Positions 26,063-36,098 of a DNA stretch of 51,659 bases are shown in pieces. Every line of letters begins with the position of its first letter. Position 1 is the first letter of the stretch. The position numbers and the translations under genes were made by a program. The stretch comes from JAGOUU01 sp964609155 (GTDB taxonomy: Bacteria; Pseudomonadota; Gammaproteobacteria; JAGOUU01). Where the stretch lies: contig CAZSRF010000011.1 in the NCBI GenBank assembly GCA_964609155.1, positions 1 through 51,659 of the forward strand, read 5' to 3'. The notes under the pieces are model-generated. The model searched no databases, was not told the DNA's origin, and saw nothing but the letters and a program-made list of their open reading frames with translations.

Positions 26063-27855
26063 TGGTTAAATATATATATTTGCTTATGATCTTATTTAGT
26101 ATAACAGCCAATGCCAATGCCAATGCCGATACAGATGTTCTATCTGGCATGCTAGATTTTAAAAATAATCCAAATAAATATTTTGATAATTATACCGACA
26201 GGCCAAATGAAATTGCTATTAACAAAAACAATATTAAACAACAAGCTATATCTAAATCATACAGTGACAATACGGCAAATGAGCTTAGGAATAATTTTGA
26301 TAAAAGGCCAGAATATACATTCACAGCAGATGAATTAACCAAGAGTATTAAGGTAATTACCAATTCTAATGATATAGTTCGTGGTATATCAAATGAGTAT
26401 ACTGATTGTAAAGAAGTTAAACGCTGTACAGAAGCATTATCTGAGACAATTAAATATTGTGAAGCATCGACTACGCCTAAAAACTATAAATGCGAACGTG
26501 AACGAATTATTGATGTTACGATTCCAGATAAGATTAATAAAAGAGTTAAAGTCCAACTAAAGGTTGACTCAAAATGGGGTGGTACTTTTAGGTATAGCCT
26601 ACTTAAACAAGATGTAACTAGTACAACTGGTGGTACTATTACCAAGTCTCAAGATGCGGGAATTGATGGCATCGGCTGTGATAATTTTAATTTTAGTTTA
26701 ATTGAGTATGGCTATGCCTCTGATACGTTCACTCATCGCGTTTTTTATACAGTAACAATAGATAATAATTGCACCGATCCTGCTATTAATATTGCTATAT
26801 GGCAAGGTCATCCTAACAATAATAAATGGAAAACCAGAGGCATATATGCAATTGTCGATATTGGCTCGCAAAAAGCACCAATTATTACAGATAACTTACG
26901 AGGTGAGTGTCCTGAGCTTAATAAGCGAGTTGAAAATGGTATATGTAAGGCTGCCAATGATATTTGTATTAGTGGACCGGATACAAAAATAATTAACGGA
27001 GTTGCTGTCAGTAGAGATTGCTGGAGATATCAGACAATATATAACTGTGGCTTACAATCCGCTGCAATTAATAATTGTCAAAGCTTAGAGGCAGCAAATT
27101 GTATACAGATTAGTGGCATATGCAAAGATTACAAAAATGGCATATGTGTTGTTCAGCAAAAAGGTTATAAATGTCCGATACAGAAATGCAGTGCTGACAC
27201 GAATATTATTTGTGGTGATAGCAAAATTGAGTGCTTGGATGGTTCTTGTGTTGATCAAGCTAAAAGTGAAGGCTCAGATTTTAATGATTCATTAAGTAAA
27301 ATTTCCATTCTTGATGCTGCTATTAAAGATAAGCCTGAAATGTTCACAGAAGATTCTAAATTTATTTTTACTGGTCGTGTGCTAAGTTGTCGTAAAACTG
27401 GCTATGGATTTTCTGACTGTTGTAAGGATAGCGGTTGGGGTGTCGATTTAGGGTTGGTCCACTGTAACAGTGAAGAAAAGGAACTTGGTGAGAGCAAAGA
27501 AAAGAAACTAGTTGTATATATTGGAAAAAATATTCATAAAACATCAGAACTTGAGCCAGACCGCATTGATAAAAGATATTGTGTATTTAATTCAAAAATT
27601 GCCAGAATAATTCAAGAGCAAGGTCGATGGGGACAATTGGGCATAAATTTTGGTACTGGTAAGTATCCAGATTGCTCAGGCTTAAGTCCTAATATGCTCG
27701 CCAAGCTCGATATGGATAAGATAAATCTTAATGAAATTGTTGATGAAGTTGCTGGCCAACATCAAGCGTATGATAATAATGAACTTGGCAAAAAGTTAAC
27801 TACTAAGATTCAAAATTACTATGATAAAAGTAAAGAGGTAGGTTATGGTACATAA
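26062..27855 (+). CDS. traN: Mating-pair stabilisation protein TraN
   Basis: 597 residues, close to F TraN. Signal peptide, then a long Cys-rich extracellular region (many C-x-n-C pairs such as NCTDP, CPELNKRVENGICK, CADTNIICG, CRKTGYGFSDCCKDSGWG) ending in the conserved RYCVFNSKIARIIQEQGR. An outer-membrane adhesin that stabilises mating pairs and influences recipient choice. The Cys load fits the nearby trbB disulfide isomerase. Confidence 0.92.
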   Translation: MVKYIYLLMILFSITANANANADTDVLSGMLDFKNNPNKYFDNYTDRPNEIAINKNNIKQQAISKSYSDNTANELRNNFDKRPEYTFTADELTKSIKVITNSNDIVRGISNEYTDCKEVKRCTEALSETIKYCEASTTPKNYKCERERIIDVTIPDKINKRVKVQLKVDSKWGGTFRYSLLKQDVTSTTGGTITKSQDAGIDGIGCDNFNFSLIEYGYASDTFTHRVFYTVTIDNNCTDPAINIAIWQGHPNNNKWKTRGIYAIVDIGSQKAPIITDNLRGECPELNKRVENGICKAANDICISGPDTKIINGVAVSRDCWRYQTIYNCGLQSAAINNCQSLEAANCIQISGICKDYKNGICVVQQKGYKCPIQKCSADTNIICGDSKIECLDGSCVDQAKSEGSDFNDSLSKISILDAAIKDKPEMFTEDSKFIFTGRVLSCRKTGYGFSDCCKDSGWGVDLGLVHCNSEEKELGESKEKKLVVYIGKNIHKTSELEPDRIDKRYCVFNSKIARIIQEQGRWGQLGINFGTGKYPDCSGLSPNMLAKLDMDKINLNEIVDEVAGQHQAYDNNELGKKLTTKIQNYYDKSKEVGYGT

Positions 27856-28615
27856 AATAATCATACCTACTATTATTTTTGTCATTTTCAGTCAAGCAAT
27901 CTTGGCCTTAGATGACAGTAGTTATACCAATGGTTGGTATTGGGGTAAGGATTCGGTACATGAAAAAGATATAAAGCCACAACCAGAAGATCGAAAAATT
28001 ATTGCGTCAAGCAACTCCAATCCTAAATCAAATAGCGAAATCCTAAGCGATATCAGTAAAGAAGTCGAGGAGTTGAAGGCCAAAGCCATTTTAGAGCCAA
28101 CTGTCTCCAATATTGCTAATTATGTAGCCATGCAAAATAAAGTGGTTAACCTAGCCTCAGAGTTCACCACTACATGGTCACAAACCATGCTACTTAGACC
28201 GGAACTAAACTATATAGCTAAAAACCCAACGAATAATTATGCGCAGCAAATAATAAATGCAGAAAAGCAAAATAATATTAAATCTTCTATAGCTAATTTT
28301 GCTAATAATTATGGCTTTATATTTTTTTTCAATGGCAATGATAAATTATCAACCTTTCAAAGCAAGGTGATCAAAGCGTTTGCAAATAAACATGATATTG
28401 CAATTATTCCAGTTGCCTTAAATGGCATTGTTAATGAAAGTTTTCCAATGGCAACTCCTGACAGTGGCCGAGCAAATAAATTAGAGGTGAAGGTGGCTCC
28501 TACTATAATCGCTATGAATGTAAGAACAGGAGAGGCCAGCCCACTTGCTGTAGGCATAATTTCTGAGATGGAACTTGAAGAGCGCATATATACATTTTTA
28601 AGTAAGGGGTACTGA
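27845..28615 (+). CDS. traF: F-type conjugation protein TraF
   Basis: 256 residues. Signal peptide, the YTNGWYWGKD mature start, and a C-terminal thioredoxin-like domain (YGFIFFFNGNDKLSTFQS, VKVAPTIIAMN) in which the CxxC active site is absent, as in F TraF. Periplasmic, pilus assembly. Overlaps traN by 11 bp. Confidence 0.92.
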   Translation: MVHKIIIPTIIFVIFSQAILALDDSSYTNGWYWGKDSVHEKDIKPQPEDRKIIASSNSNPKSNSEILSDISKEVEELKAKAILEPTVSNIANYVAMQNKVVNLASEFTTTWSQTMLLRPELNYIAKNPTNNYAQQIINAEKQNNIKSSIANFANNYGFIFFFNGNDKLSTFQSKVIKAFANKHDIAIIPVALNGIVNESFPMATPDSGRANKLEVKVAPTIIAMNVRTGEASPLAVGIISEMELEERIYTFLSKGY

Positions 28616-28617
28616 TT

Positions 28618-29094
28618 ATGAAATTAATTAATATAAAAACATTAATTTTAGTTTTACTAATGGGTATATCACTTGCTGCTACAGCATTAAATCTTACTAA
28701 ATGGACAAACGCTATTGAACAATCTACACGCGGTAAATCTATATATGAGGCAGATCAGAAGTTTAAAGACGAGGTTGAGTTAGTATTTGTCTATTCTTCT
28801 ACTTGTGATTATTGTAAGAGATTTGCGCCGGTTTTCGGTGAATTTATTAATAGGAGTAGTATAAGTTATAAAGCATTAACCGCAGATGGTGGTTTTTTAC
28901 CTGGTTTTGAAGATGCTTTATATTCCCCAGAGGCGCTAAGTAAACTTCAGATCAGTGCATATCCAACCGTATTTGCTATTAATCAGAAAACTGGAGTGGT
29001 GGTTTTATTTAGCCAAGGGTATATAAATCTTCATGATTTATATGAGAATTATACTGCGGTTAAAAAATATTTATATGCAGGAGATATATCATGA
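28618..29094 (+). CDS. trbB: Periplasmic thiol-disulfide isomerase TrbB
   Basis: 158 residues. Signal-anchor, then a thioredoxin fold with an intact CDYC active site (VFVYSSTCDYCKRFAPVF) and the cis-Pro loop SAYPTVFAIN. It should shuffle disulfides in TraN, TraU and TraH. The neighbouring TraF lacks the CxxC, so this is the active oxidoreductase of the operon. 4-bp overlap with traH. Confidence 0.9.
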   Translation: MKLINIKTLILVLLMGISLAATALNLTKWTNAIEQSTRGKSIYEADQKFKDEVELVFVYSSTCDYCKRFAPVFGEFINRSSISYKALTADGGFLPGFEDALYSPEALSKLQISAYPTVFAINQKTGVVVLFSQGYINLHDLYENYTAVKKYLYAGDIS

Positions 29095-30476
29095 GAAAAT
29101 TACTCACTGCTTTAACTATTATATCAACTTCAGTTTTTGCAGGCAGCGGCATCCAAAAAGATTTAGAAAACGCCTTTAACGCTCTTGATTATAAATATAA
29201 TGTAACCTCCGCTTATGCATCACAATCAGCTGGTTATTATTCAGGCGGCAGTTTATATGCTCGCAATCAAATCAGGAATCAACAAATTGCGTATATTAAC
29301 TTACCAAAAATTTCGTCAGGCTGTGGTGGAATTGATATGTATGTAGGTGGGTTTTCATTCATTACTAAAGATGAAGCAGTTGGTCTTGCCAAAAAAATAA
29401 TGTCTAGTGCTGGTACTTATGCTTTTCACTTAGCATTAGAGTCAGTGAGCCCATTAATTTCTAATACTATGAAAGATCTGTCACGCAAGGTATCAGAGTT
29501 CACGAATCAAAGTATTAATAGTTGTGAAACGGCGACTGGCTTGGTTGGTAGTATATTTCCTAAAACCGAGGAGTCTCAACGCAGTGTTTGCCAGTCTGTA
29601 GCAAATGGTGAGTCTGGCATTTTTGGCGGGTTGGCAGATGCACGCATGGGTTGTTCGGATTATGACAAAAGGACCAAAGTTTTTAAAGATTTAAAAACTA
29701 AACCTGGTTACGAGCATCAATTACTCGGTAGCATGAATTTTGCTTGGAAGGCTATTAGAAACAATGCTTTGTTTAAGGACGACGATGATTTATCAGAATT
29801 AATGATGAGTTTATCAGGGACTATCATCTATCAAGATAAAGATCCACATACTACCGGTGCTAGCAAACAACAGTTGCCGTCGCTTGCTATCAGTAATGAG
29901 TTTATAAATGCGCTGATGAACGGTGGCAAGCTTAGAGTGTATGGTTGCGATGACAAAGATGAGTGTTTAAATATTATAACTGATAAATATGTAGAAATTC
30001 CAAAAGAAAAATCTTTTATAAACCTGGTCAAGACCAAATTAACTACTATTGTTAATAAGATCCAGACTAATGATGAATTAAAAGATAGCGAAATTAAGTT
30101 TATTCAATCGACAACTTTGCCAGTGTACAAAATGTTGAACGTACAGAGCGCATTCACACACGGCCTTAGCACGTTGGATGTAACTACATATAGTGAGGTT
30201 ATCGCTACGGATATGCTTTATTTATATTTAGAAGAGTCGATGCAAGAGATCATCACTAAAGCAAAAGCCTTAGAATTACCCGATGCAGAATATCGAGAAT
30301 TTATCAATGGCATAGAACAAGCTAAACAAAATATCAGAAATAGAAAATTAGATACATATAAACAACGAGCTTTAACTATGCAAATGATCGAGCAGACCAT
30401 GTTAATTGAAAAGCGCTTAGCGTTGCAGTTGCAATCATCTTTTAAAGATGCGTTAACGTGGGCAGATAGTTTATAG
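29091..30476 (+). CDS. traH: F-type conjugation protein TraH
   Basis: 461 residues, close to F TraH. Signal peptide (to about SVFA), then SGCGGIDMYVGGFSFIT, NQSINSCETATGLVGS and a helical C-terminal half. An outer-membrane-associated pilus-assembly protein of the TraH-TraF-TraU-TraW-TrbB-TrbI group. Confidence 0.93.
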   Translation: MRKLLTALTIISTSVFAGSGIQKDLENAFNALDYKYNVTSAYASQSAGYYSGGSLYARNQIRNQQIAYINLPKISSGCGGIDMYVGGFSFITKDEAVGLAKKIMSSAGTYAFHLALESVSPLISNTMKDLSRKVSEFTNQSINSCETATGLVGSIFPKTEESQRSVCQSVANGESGIFGGLADARMGCSDYDKRTKVFKDLKTKPGYEHQLLGSMNFAWKAIRNNALFKDDDDLSELMMSLSGTIIYQDKDPHTTGASKQQLPSLAISNEFINALMNGGKLRVYGCDDKDECLNIITDKYVEIPKEKSFINLVKTKLTTIVNKIQTNDELKDSEIKFIQSTTLPVYKMLNVQSAFTHGLSTLDVTTYSEVIATDMLYLYLEESMQEIITKAKALELPDAEYREFINGIEQAKQNIRNRKLDTYKQRALTMQMIEQTMLIEKRLALQLQSSFKDALTWADSL

Positions 30477-30487
30477 GAGATAAATTT

Positions 30488-33298
30488 ATGTCAGATTTAG
30501 TGGTGCGGACATATGGCACTGGCGAGTTTACAGCGGAAGTGTTTAATGCGGTGGCTGCAACTATAAACAGCCCAGAATTTAATGTTGTATTATCTGGGAC
30601 TTTTTTAATCTCGTTAGTGATAGCTACTTATCAATTTAGTAAAGTAAAAGATATTACTATAATTGCTAAAAATATTTTTATGTATGTTGGGGTTATAGCG
30701 TTACTACTGGTGCCTAAATATACCGTTACAGTAAAGGATGACATTCTAGGTAATCACTATGGTGTTGCCAATGTGCCGCTTGGCTTAGCTGCCCCTGCAT
30801 ACTTGATCACCAATACATTTTATGGGCTTACTAGGTTGGTTGAAATCACATTTCATTGGGCAGATGATCATAATTATAGCAAAACTGGTTATTTGTTTGC
30901 TTCGCAAATTGTTAAAGATGCATCTAAGGTTAAAATTCTTAATCCTAATCTTAATAAATCACTACAAAGCTTTCTGAGCCAATGTGTTATGTATGATCTA
31001 TACCTTGGGTTTTACACCCTTAATGATTTATTAAGATCAGATAATATATGGAGTGTAATATCAAGTAATGCATCTAAAAATCGTGCTTTCTTACTGAATA
31101 ATGAGGTCACCATGTGTAATAAAGGTGCCACAATTCTCAGCAAGGAATTTGAAGAAGAATTGGATAACACTTTTACCAAGTATGCGAAAATTATTTTGCC
31201 AGGAGTAGCAGCGCAAAATACAAGAAATGAAGATATAAAAAATAAATTGATAGCTAGTGTTAAATCGAGCTATGGTTATTTAACTGGAGTTGCGCAAGGC
31301 GGAGCAGATATTTTAAAACAAAATATACTTATCAATGCCATTCAAGATGCTGCTTTAGATAATCCGGAGTTAGGCATGTATTCTTATGCGGTGACTAGAG
31401 CTAATGCACAAAAGGTAGTTGCTAATACCTCTACAGGACTTATGATGACGAGATGGCTACCAATCATGGCTGGCACTATGGAAACCATGATTTATGCATT
31501 ATTTATGTTAGTTGTTATTTATGCTCTTTTTGCAGACGCAGGTAAAGTATTTGCTAATTATGTAAAAACTATGGCCTGGATTGCCTCATGGCCTGTCGTT
31601 TTTGCAATTTTAAATTTTGGTTTTACCTGGGCGATAAAACTAAAAAGTAGTGGTGCAGGTATGTCGTTTTATGACTCGGGTTATTTAGTACAGACACAAT
31701 TTGATATGTCTTCAATGTTTGGATACTTTTTGCTGGCTGTGCCATTTATATCTTGGGGAATGCTCAATTTAGCAAATCAAGGCCTTGGTTCAGTATTTAC
31801 TCAGATGAGCCAATTAATTGGCAGCTCTAGTCAGTCTCTTGCTATGGCGGCGAGCAGTGAAGCCGTCACTGGAAACATGCAAATGGCTAATACAAGTTTT
31901 GATAATCACTCTATGTTTAATACTAGCACTTTTAAGCATGATTCTAATATGAATTATCAATCTGGCTCTATATCCACGCAGTTACCTAGCGGATCTACTA
32001 TAACTAGAATGTCTGATGATACATCAGTTCTTAATATGGAGCCAGGCATATCCAGGTTAAACACAGGGATCAATTTATCTGAGAAATTAAGCGCCTCAGC
32101 AACGGAACAAGCGGATAAATCATTTAGCGCCGCAAAATCGGATCAAACGTCATGGGCTGAAAATATGTCATCAGCTATGCGCAATTTATATGATGTTGGA
32201 CATAATATTAATACTAGTACGAGCTCAGGCGACAGTTTTAGTGTAAATAAATCTGGAGGGTATGCACAAGCCGCTACTGATTATTCCTCTGCTATTGATA
32301 AATTTGCCCATGATAACAACTTATCAAAACAGGATGCTGGCAGATTGCTTCGCGGAGCTTATTTAAATGGGTCGGCCCATTTAGAATTTGGTACTGATAA
32401 ACAAATAATAGGTAAATTTGTTGAATTAGCGTCTGGAACATCTGGTGGCACTAGAGTTTCAACAGGTCTTAAATTTGAAGGCGATCACTCATGGACATCC
32501 CAAGATGCAGAAAATTATGTAAAAGCACATGAGTATATCAAGCAGAATAATTTAACAGAAACTTTTGATAAAGCTGTTAAAGGAATAGAGGAACAACGTT
32601 ATCAAACTGATAACAGAGATAACATAAACTTAACTGAAGGCATGAATGCAAGCTTTGATAAAGCCAAGCAGTCAAGCAAAAGCTTTAGCAGCCATATTCA
32701 AGAGTCTCAGAATTATAGAGAACTGGCTAGTTATAGTAACGAATACTCAACAAGTATTAATACCAATGCTAATCAAGATTTCTTGAAATTTGTTGCTAGT
32801 AAACCAATAACTACTGGAAGTAGTGCTATGGGTATAAATCAAGCCGAGGTTTTATTAAGATCTGATCCAAAACTTCGCAATGCATATGCTGAAGAATTTA
32901 TTGTTGAAAAAACGCAATCAAGTTTTAATAATTGGAAGCAAAGTAATATGTCTAAAGAAGGTATTCAAAATTTTGCTAATGAATCATCAAATGAAATCAA
33001 TAGTAAAAATGCAAGTTTAGAATCAAATTATACTTCTCACAAAGCACAATTGATGAAATCAAAGATGGGGCAAGAGTTAAATAATATTAAAATTGATGAA
33101 AGTATAAAAAATCAAGTTAAATCAGAAATAACTAATGCTAGCAATTCTGTAGAAGATCTTTCTAATCAGACTAATAATTTTGGTAAAAATTTACAACAAA
33201 ATGTTCAAGCTAAAGTCAAAGATAATGTTGATGTCCAATCAAACTTTGGTAAAGCTTATGATCTTGTAACAGGTAATGGCAAGAAGGAAGACAAATAA
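30488..33298 (+). CDS. traG: Mating-pair stabilisation/pilus assembly protein TraG
   Basis: 936 residues, matching F TraG. N-terminal half with several membrane segments (TFLISLVIATYQFS, MYVGVIALLLVP, TMIYALFMLVVIYALF, WIASWPVVFAILNFGFTWA, YFLLAVPFISWGMLNLA). The periplasmic C-terminal half is Ser/Asn/Gln-rich with coiled-coil character. In F the N-part acts in pilus assembly and the C-part in mating-pair stability and entry exclusion with TraS. AGGAG precedes the ATG. Last gene of the transfer operon. Confidence 0.93.
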   Translation: MSDLVVRTYGTGEFTAEVFNAVAATINSPEFNVVLSGTFLISLVIATYQFSKVKDITIIAKNIFMYVGVIALLLVPKYTVTVKDDILGNHYGVANVPLGLAAPAYLITNTFYGLTRLVEITFHWADDHNYSKTGYLFASQIVKDASKVKILNPNLNKSLQSFLSQCVMYDLYLGFYTLNDLLRSDNIWSVISSNASKNRAFLLNNEVTMCNKGATILSKEFEEELDNTFTKYAKIILPGVAAQNTRNEDIKNKLIASVKSSYGYLTGVAQGGADILKQNILINAIQDAALDNPELGMYSYAVTRANAQKVVANTSTGLMMTRWLPIMAGTMETMIYALFMLVVIYALFADAGKVFANYVKTMAWIASWPVVFAILNFGFTWAIKLKSSGAGMSFYDSGYLVQTQFDMSSMFGYFLLAVPFISWGMLNLANQGLGSVFTQMSQLIGSSSQSLAMAASSEAVTGNMQMANTSFDNHSMFNTSTFKHDSNMNYQSGSISTQLPSGSTITRMSDDTSVLNMEPGISRLNTGINLSEKLSASATEQADKSFSAAKSDQTSWAENMSSAMRNLYDVGHNINTSTSSGDSFSVNKSGGYAQAATDYSSAIDKFAHDNNLSKQDAGRLLRGAYLNGSAHLEFGTDKQIIGKFVELASGTSGGTRVSTGLKFEGDHSWTSQDAENYVKAHEYIKQNNLTETFDKAVKGIEEQRYQTDNRDNINLTEGMNASFDKAKQSSKSFSSHIQESQNYRELASYSNEYSTSINTNANQDFLKFVASKPITTGSSAMGINQAEVLLRSDPKLRNAYAEEFIVEKTQSSFNNWKQSNMSKEGIQNFANESSNEINSKNASLESNYTSHKAQLMKSKMGQELNNIKIDESIKNQVKSEITNASNSVEDLSNQTNNFGKNLQQNVQAKVKDNVDVQSNFGKAYDLVTGNGKKEDK

Positions 33299-33316
33299 TA
33301 TGTATTTAATTATTAA

Positions 33317-33874
33317 TCAATGTTTGACATATATTGGATTTCCAGGAATGCAAGGATCGCTGTGCCAGGTATCAGATCGCGGTGATTCAATATTTAACTC
33401 AGGAAATCCGATATATTCATCAGCTGTAAACCCATTAGATGGTTTATATTTACCAACTTTTTTCCAGTCGTATGCCCCATTTATACCTATTAATAACATA
33501 CTAATAATACCAAATGATATAGAAGCACTTGGTAACACATTGGTGCTATGTGGCGCTATTATTAAGCATAATTTTATTACGATGAAGTATGAGATCACAA
33601 ATAAAGTAGATTTAAAAAAAGAAATAGAACTATCAACCATGATGGTATTTTCAGTATTAAACTCAACCTTTATCTTGCTCATAATTTTTTCTTGTTTTAT
33701 TGTAGACTGCCTCATTAAGATAAAAAGAGCTATAAATGTACCAAAAAACAAGCCTAAAAATAATTCACCGGTAATCATACTAAGCGATATAAATAAAATA
33801 TATGCCGAGATCAAAGTTATTAATGTCAGTGGCGCTCTAATGGCTTTAATTTCAGTTTTAAGTTGTTCAATCAT
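33317..33874 (-). CDS. Small membrane protein opposite traG, possible entry-exclusion protein
   Basis: 185 residues from the ATG at 33874 (GAGG 9 nt upstream; a TTG 15 bp further up is in frame). Two pairs of membrane helices (about 20-38 and 42-58; about 90-108 and 118-135), then a polar tail with SDTWHSDPCIPGN. I know no homologue. In F the position behind traG holds traS, an inner-membrane entry-exclusion protein of similar size and topology, but on the same strand; here it is convergent. A 218-codon frame on the plus strand over the same DNA has fewer protein-like features. Confidence 0.6.
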   Translation of the reverse strand: MIEQLKTEIKAIRAPLTLITLISAYILFISLSMITGELFLGLFFGTFIALFILMRQSTIKQEKIMSKIKVEFNTENTIMVDSSISFFKSTLFVISYFIVIKLCLIIAPHSTNVLPSASISFGIISMLLIGINGAYDWKKVGKYKPSNGFTADEYIGFPELNIESPRSDTWHSDPCIPGNPIYVKH

Positions 33875-33907
33875 AATCAATAACCTCAAAGGAAAGGAGA
33901 TGATCTC

Positions 33908-34012
33908 ATGGAAAAATCAAACCCTATTATGATAAGTATAGCTTATTTTAGTGTAATTATGCTAGGTGGATATGCAGCTTCTAATAATACGAATATACAG
34001 CATTCTAACTAA
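33908..34012 (+). CDS. Micro-ORF, 34-residue single-span protein
   Basis: ATG at 33908 with AGGAG eight nt upstream; MEKSNPIMISIAYFSVIMLG then a short polar end. One predicted membrane helix. Below usual gene-finder limits, supported mainly by the strong ribosome-binding site. It starts 33 bp from the divergent membrane-protein gene, so both could be products of one regulatory region. Function unknown. Confidence 0.4.
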   Translation: MEKSNPIMISIAYFSVIMLGGYAASNNTNIQHSN

Positions 34013-34128
34013 ATAATGAGAAAATTGTAAACAATCAAATTCTGTAATAAGTTAAGGGAACAATAGTTTTGAATCTTTATTATAATTGTAGCCACATTTG
34101 AGGTTACTCAACACATAGGAGTAGGTAT

Positions 34129-34773
34129 ATGTTAAAACAGGCAAATAAATGGCTCAGGGACACCATAAAACCATATAAACATGAAAATCAAAAAATACGC
34201 GATCAATGGCAGTTGATAGACGGAATTGTTAATTTTATTGTTGGTGCTGTAAAATTATTATTTAAATTAACTAATCTGATGCTAATTGTACCAATTAAAG
34301 CTTTAGTCTCTGATTGGAAAAATTTTACTACGCAGTATAAGGAAATAGGAGCAGGGGATATCGCAAAAATTATTCCAACATTTCAGCAATTTGTTACTGG
34401 TTTAGTACAAATATTAACTTCACCAATTTTACCGCTTAGAATAATTTTTAGATTGTTGATTACTCCAAAGGATGGTATTTCGGCTCTTACAAATTCCGGG
34501 TTAGAAAAATTAGTAGATGAATATCTTAAAAATAATAATGAACCACAAGCGATGGTATCCTTGAGCATTACAAAAGTAAGCGATGATGTACCATTAGGCA
34601 TATCAAATAAAGTTAAAAAATATGTTAAAAATGATCAGAAAGATAGTAAAAAAATTAATGAGATACTATCTAAGCCAATTTTAACCTATTATAAAATAAA
34701 GGAGATTAAGAGTATGATAAACCACGAAAGGGATCATAACCCAGAAAATATAAAACTAGTTTGTGGAGCTTAA
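34129..34773 (+). CDS. Uncharacterised protein with two hydrophobic stretches
   Basis: 214 residues, not recognised. Charged N-terminus (NKWLRDTIKPYKHENQKIRDQ), hydrophobic segments about 36-60 (IVNFIVGAVKLLFKLTNLML) and 88-115 (VTGLVQILTSPILPLRIIF), then a lysine-rich soluble end. Probably membrane-associated. AGGAG lies before the ATG. It follows the tra operon after a 116-bp gap and may be plasmid-specific. Confidence 0.6.
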   Translation: MLKQANKWLRDTIKPYKHENQKIRDQWQLIDGIVNFIVGAVKLLFKLTNLMLIVPIKALVSDWKNFTTQYKEIGAGDIAKIIPTFQQFVTGLVQILTSPILPLRIIFRLLITPKDGISALTNSGLEKLVDEYLKNNNEPQAMVSLSITKVSDDVPLGISNKVKKYVKNDQKDSKKINEILSKPILTYYKIKEIKSMINHERDHNPENIKLVCGA

Positions 34774-34805
34774 GGCGAAACATTGATAAACAAGATCTTA
34801 ACACT

Positions 34806-34827
34806 TAGAGATATTTTAATATCTCTA
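34806..34827. promoter_or_regulatory. 10-bp-arm perfect inverted repeat before the basic protein
   Basis: TAGAGATATT-TT-AATATCTCTA, 55 bp before the start at 34882 and 32 bp past the previous stop. No T tract follows, so an operator is more likely than a terminator. Confidence 0.5.
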
Positions 34828-34881
34828 GACATAGGATACACTACTATAGTATGGTAATTAATTAAAATATGGAGACTTATA

Positions 34882-35409
34882 ATGCTTAATTCATCTAAAT
34901 CAAAATCATCGGTTAAGAAACGTGCGTTACCAAGGAAAGTAGCTCAAAAATCGGTAACTAAAAAATTAACTGCTAAAAAATCTTCATCGAAACGAAAAGT
35001 AGCGCAGAAAAAACCTCAAGTTTTACCAGGAACAAAATTATCAGAATTCTTTAATACAGCAAAGAAACAAACCAAAGATCTTGTCGGCAAAGCGTATAAA
35101 AAATCTACTGCTGCTAAGCTGTCAGAACAAAATAATGCTAAAAAACACAAATTGGCTCAAGAAACTTTAAAAAAACACGAAAATAATCATAATATGAAAC
35201 CTAGTAAATCTATTGCGAGCAGAGTTACTTCTGCAAAATCTAAAGTTCAACAAGCATCAGTTGCATTTACGAAGTCTCAGGCTCTTTCTAAAAAAGCGCA
35301 AAATGATCTTTCAACTTACCAAAATCATTTAAACAAAATTAATCATCTTCATAAATTAGTAAATGATGAGGATAGAAAATGGGAGCAATCCAATATTAAA
35401 AATAATTAA
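34882..35409 (+). CDS. Lysine-rich basic protein, histone-H1-like
   Basis: 175 residues. The first 55 are K/S/R/A-rich with KSSVKKRALPRKVAQK-type repeats resembling bacterial H1-like or Hc-like DNA-binding tails; KKxVAQK recurs. The remainder is a helical, K/Q/A-rich coiled-coil-like region (about 75-165). It could bind plasmid DNA nonspecifically, or be a secreted basic effector. GGAG precedes the ATG. Calculated charge is clearly strongly positive. Confidence 0.6.
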   Translation: MLNSSKSKSSVKKRALPRKVAQKSVTKKLTAKKSSSKRKVAQKKPQVLPGTKLSEFFNTAKKQTKDLVGKAYKKSTAAKLSEQNNAKKHKLAQETLKKHENNHNMKPSKSIASRVTSAKSKVQQASVAFTKSQALSKKAQNDLSTYQNHLNKINHLHKLVNDEDRKWEQSNIKNN

Positions 35410-35446
35410 TTAACCAAGTGATTAACCGATCTGGTAGCCTAGTATA

Positions 35447-35956
35447 TTATGAATGGTCAGTTTTACGTTCGTTGATAATTCTGGTTACCATGTCTTCTGG
35501 ACTCTCTATACAGGTTACCATGACTATATAAAGTTCAACGGCACCAGTTATAATGGTAATACTAAGACCAATTAAAAACTTTATGACAGAGAACTCCGCA
35601 CCTAAAATACAGTTTGTAATAATAATACAGTATGCTACGGCATATAAATAAAGTATTAGTTGGTTGCGTATAAGAGGCTGAAACAATTCCTTATAATTAT
35701 TGTTATTGCGTAATTTTATTATACTTAAGGATATAAAAAATATAATCCCAGATCCTACAAATGCTGGTAAGAAGAAATCCTTTGCCACTAAGCCAAAGAG
35801 CATTGAGAATGCAAACATGAAGTTTAATGCTCCAAAAATGCCATCTGCTAGTGCTGCTATGTTTTTTGCACGAACCAACCGCCATATTTCTCTTGCTATT
35901 TTTTCTTCGTTATTATCTGGTCCAGGATATTCTTTGAGCATTCTGGTTTCATCCAA
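35447..35956 (-). CDS. Uncharacterised four-span membrane protein
   Basis: 169 residues, not recognised. Cytosolic N-terminus (EEKIAREIWRLVRAKNIAALAD), then helices near 40-60, 64-82, 98-118 and 125-148 in two pairs, and a charged tail. The topology resembles the membrane protein at 33317, but no shared sequence is evident. Convergent with the basic-protein gene. Start is the first ATG, with no clear ribosome-binding site. Confidence 0.55.
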   Translation of the reverse strand: MDETRMLKEYPGPDNNEEKIAREIWRLVRAKNIAALADGIFGALNFMFAFSMLFGLVAKDFFLPAFVGSGIIFFISLSIIKLRNNNNYKELFQPLIRNQLILYLYAVAYCIIITNCILGAEFSVIKFLIGLSITIITGAVELYIVMVTCIESPEDMVTRIINERKTDHS

Positions 35957-36098
35957 GTATTTTTAAAAAACTGTACAAATTATGCCATTATTTTTATGGT
36001 AATTCTAGTTAAGATGGAGATTATTAAATTAACCTGCTAACTACTTTTGCCGGCCATTTGTATTGACGGATAAAATGGGATATTATTAGGATAATACC

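Noticed and set aside
33276..33932. 218-codon plus-strand frame behind traG
   Set aside because: It overlaps the end of traG and is antisense to a membrane protein with its own ribosome-binding site and better topology.
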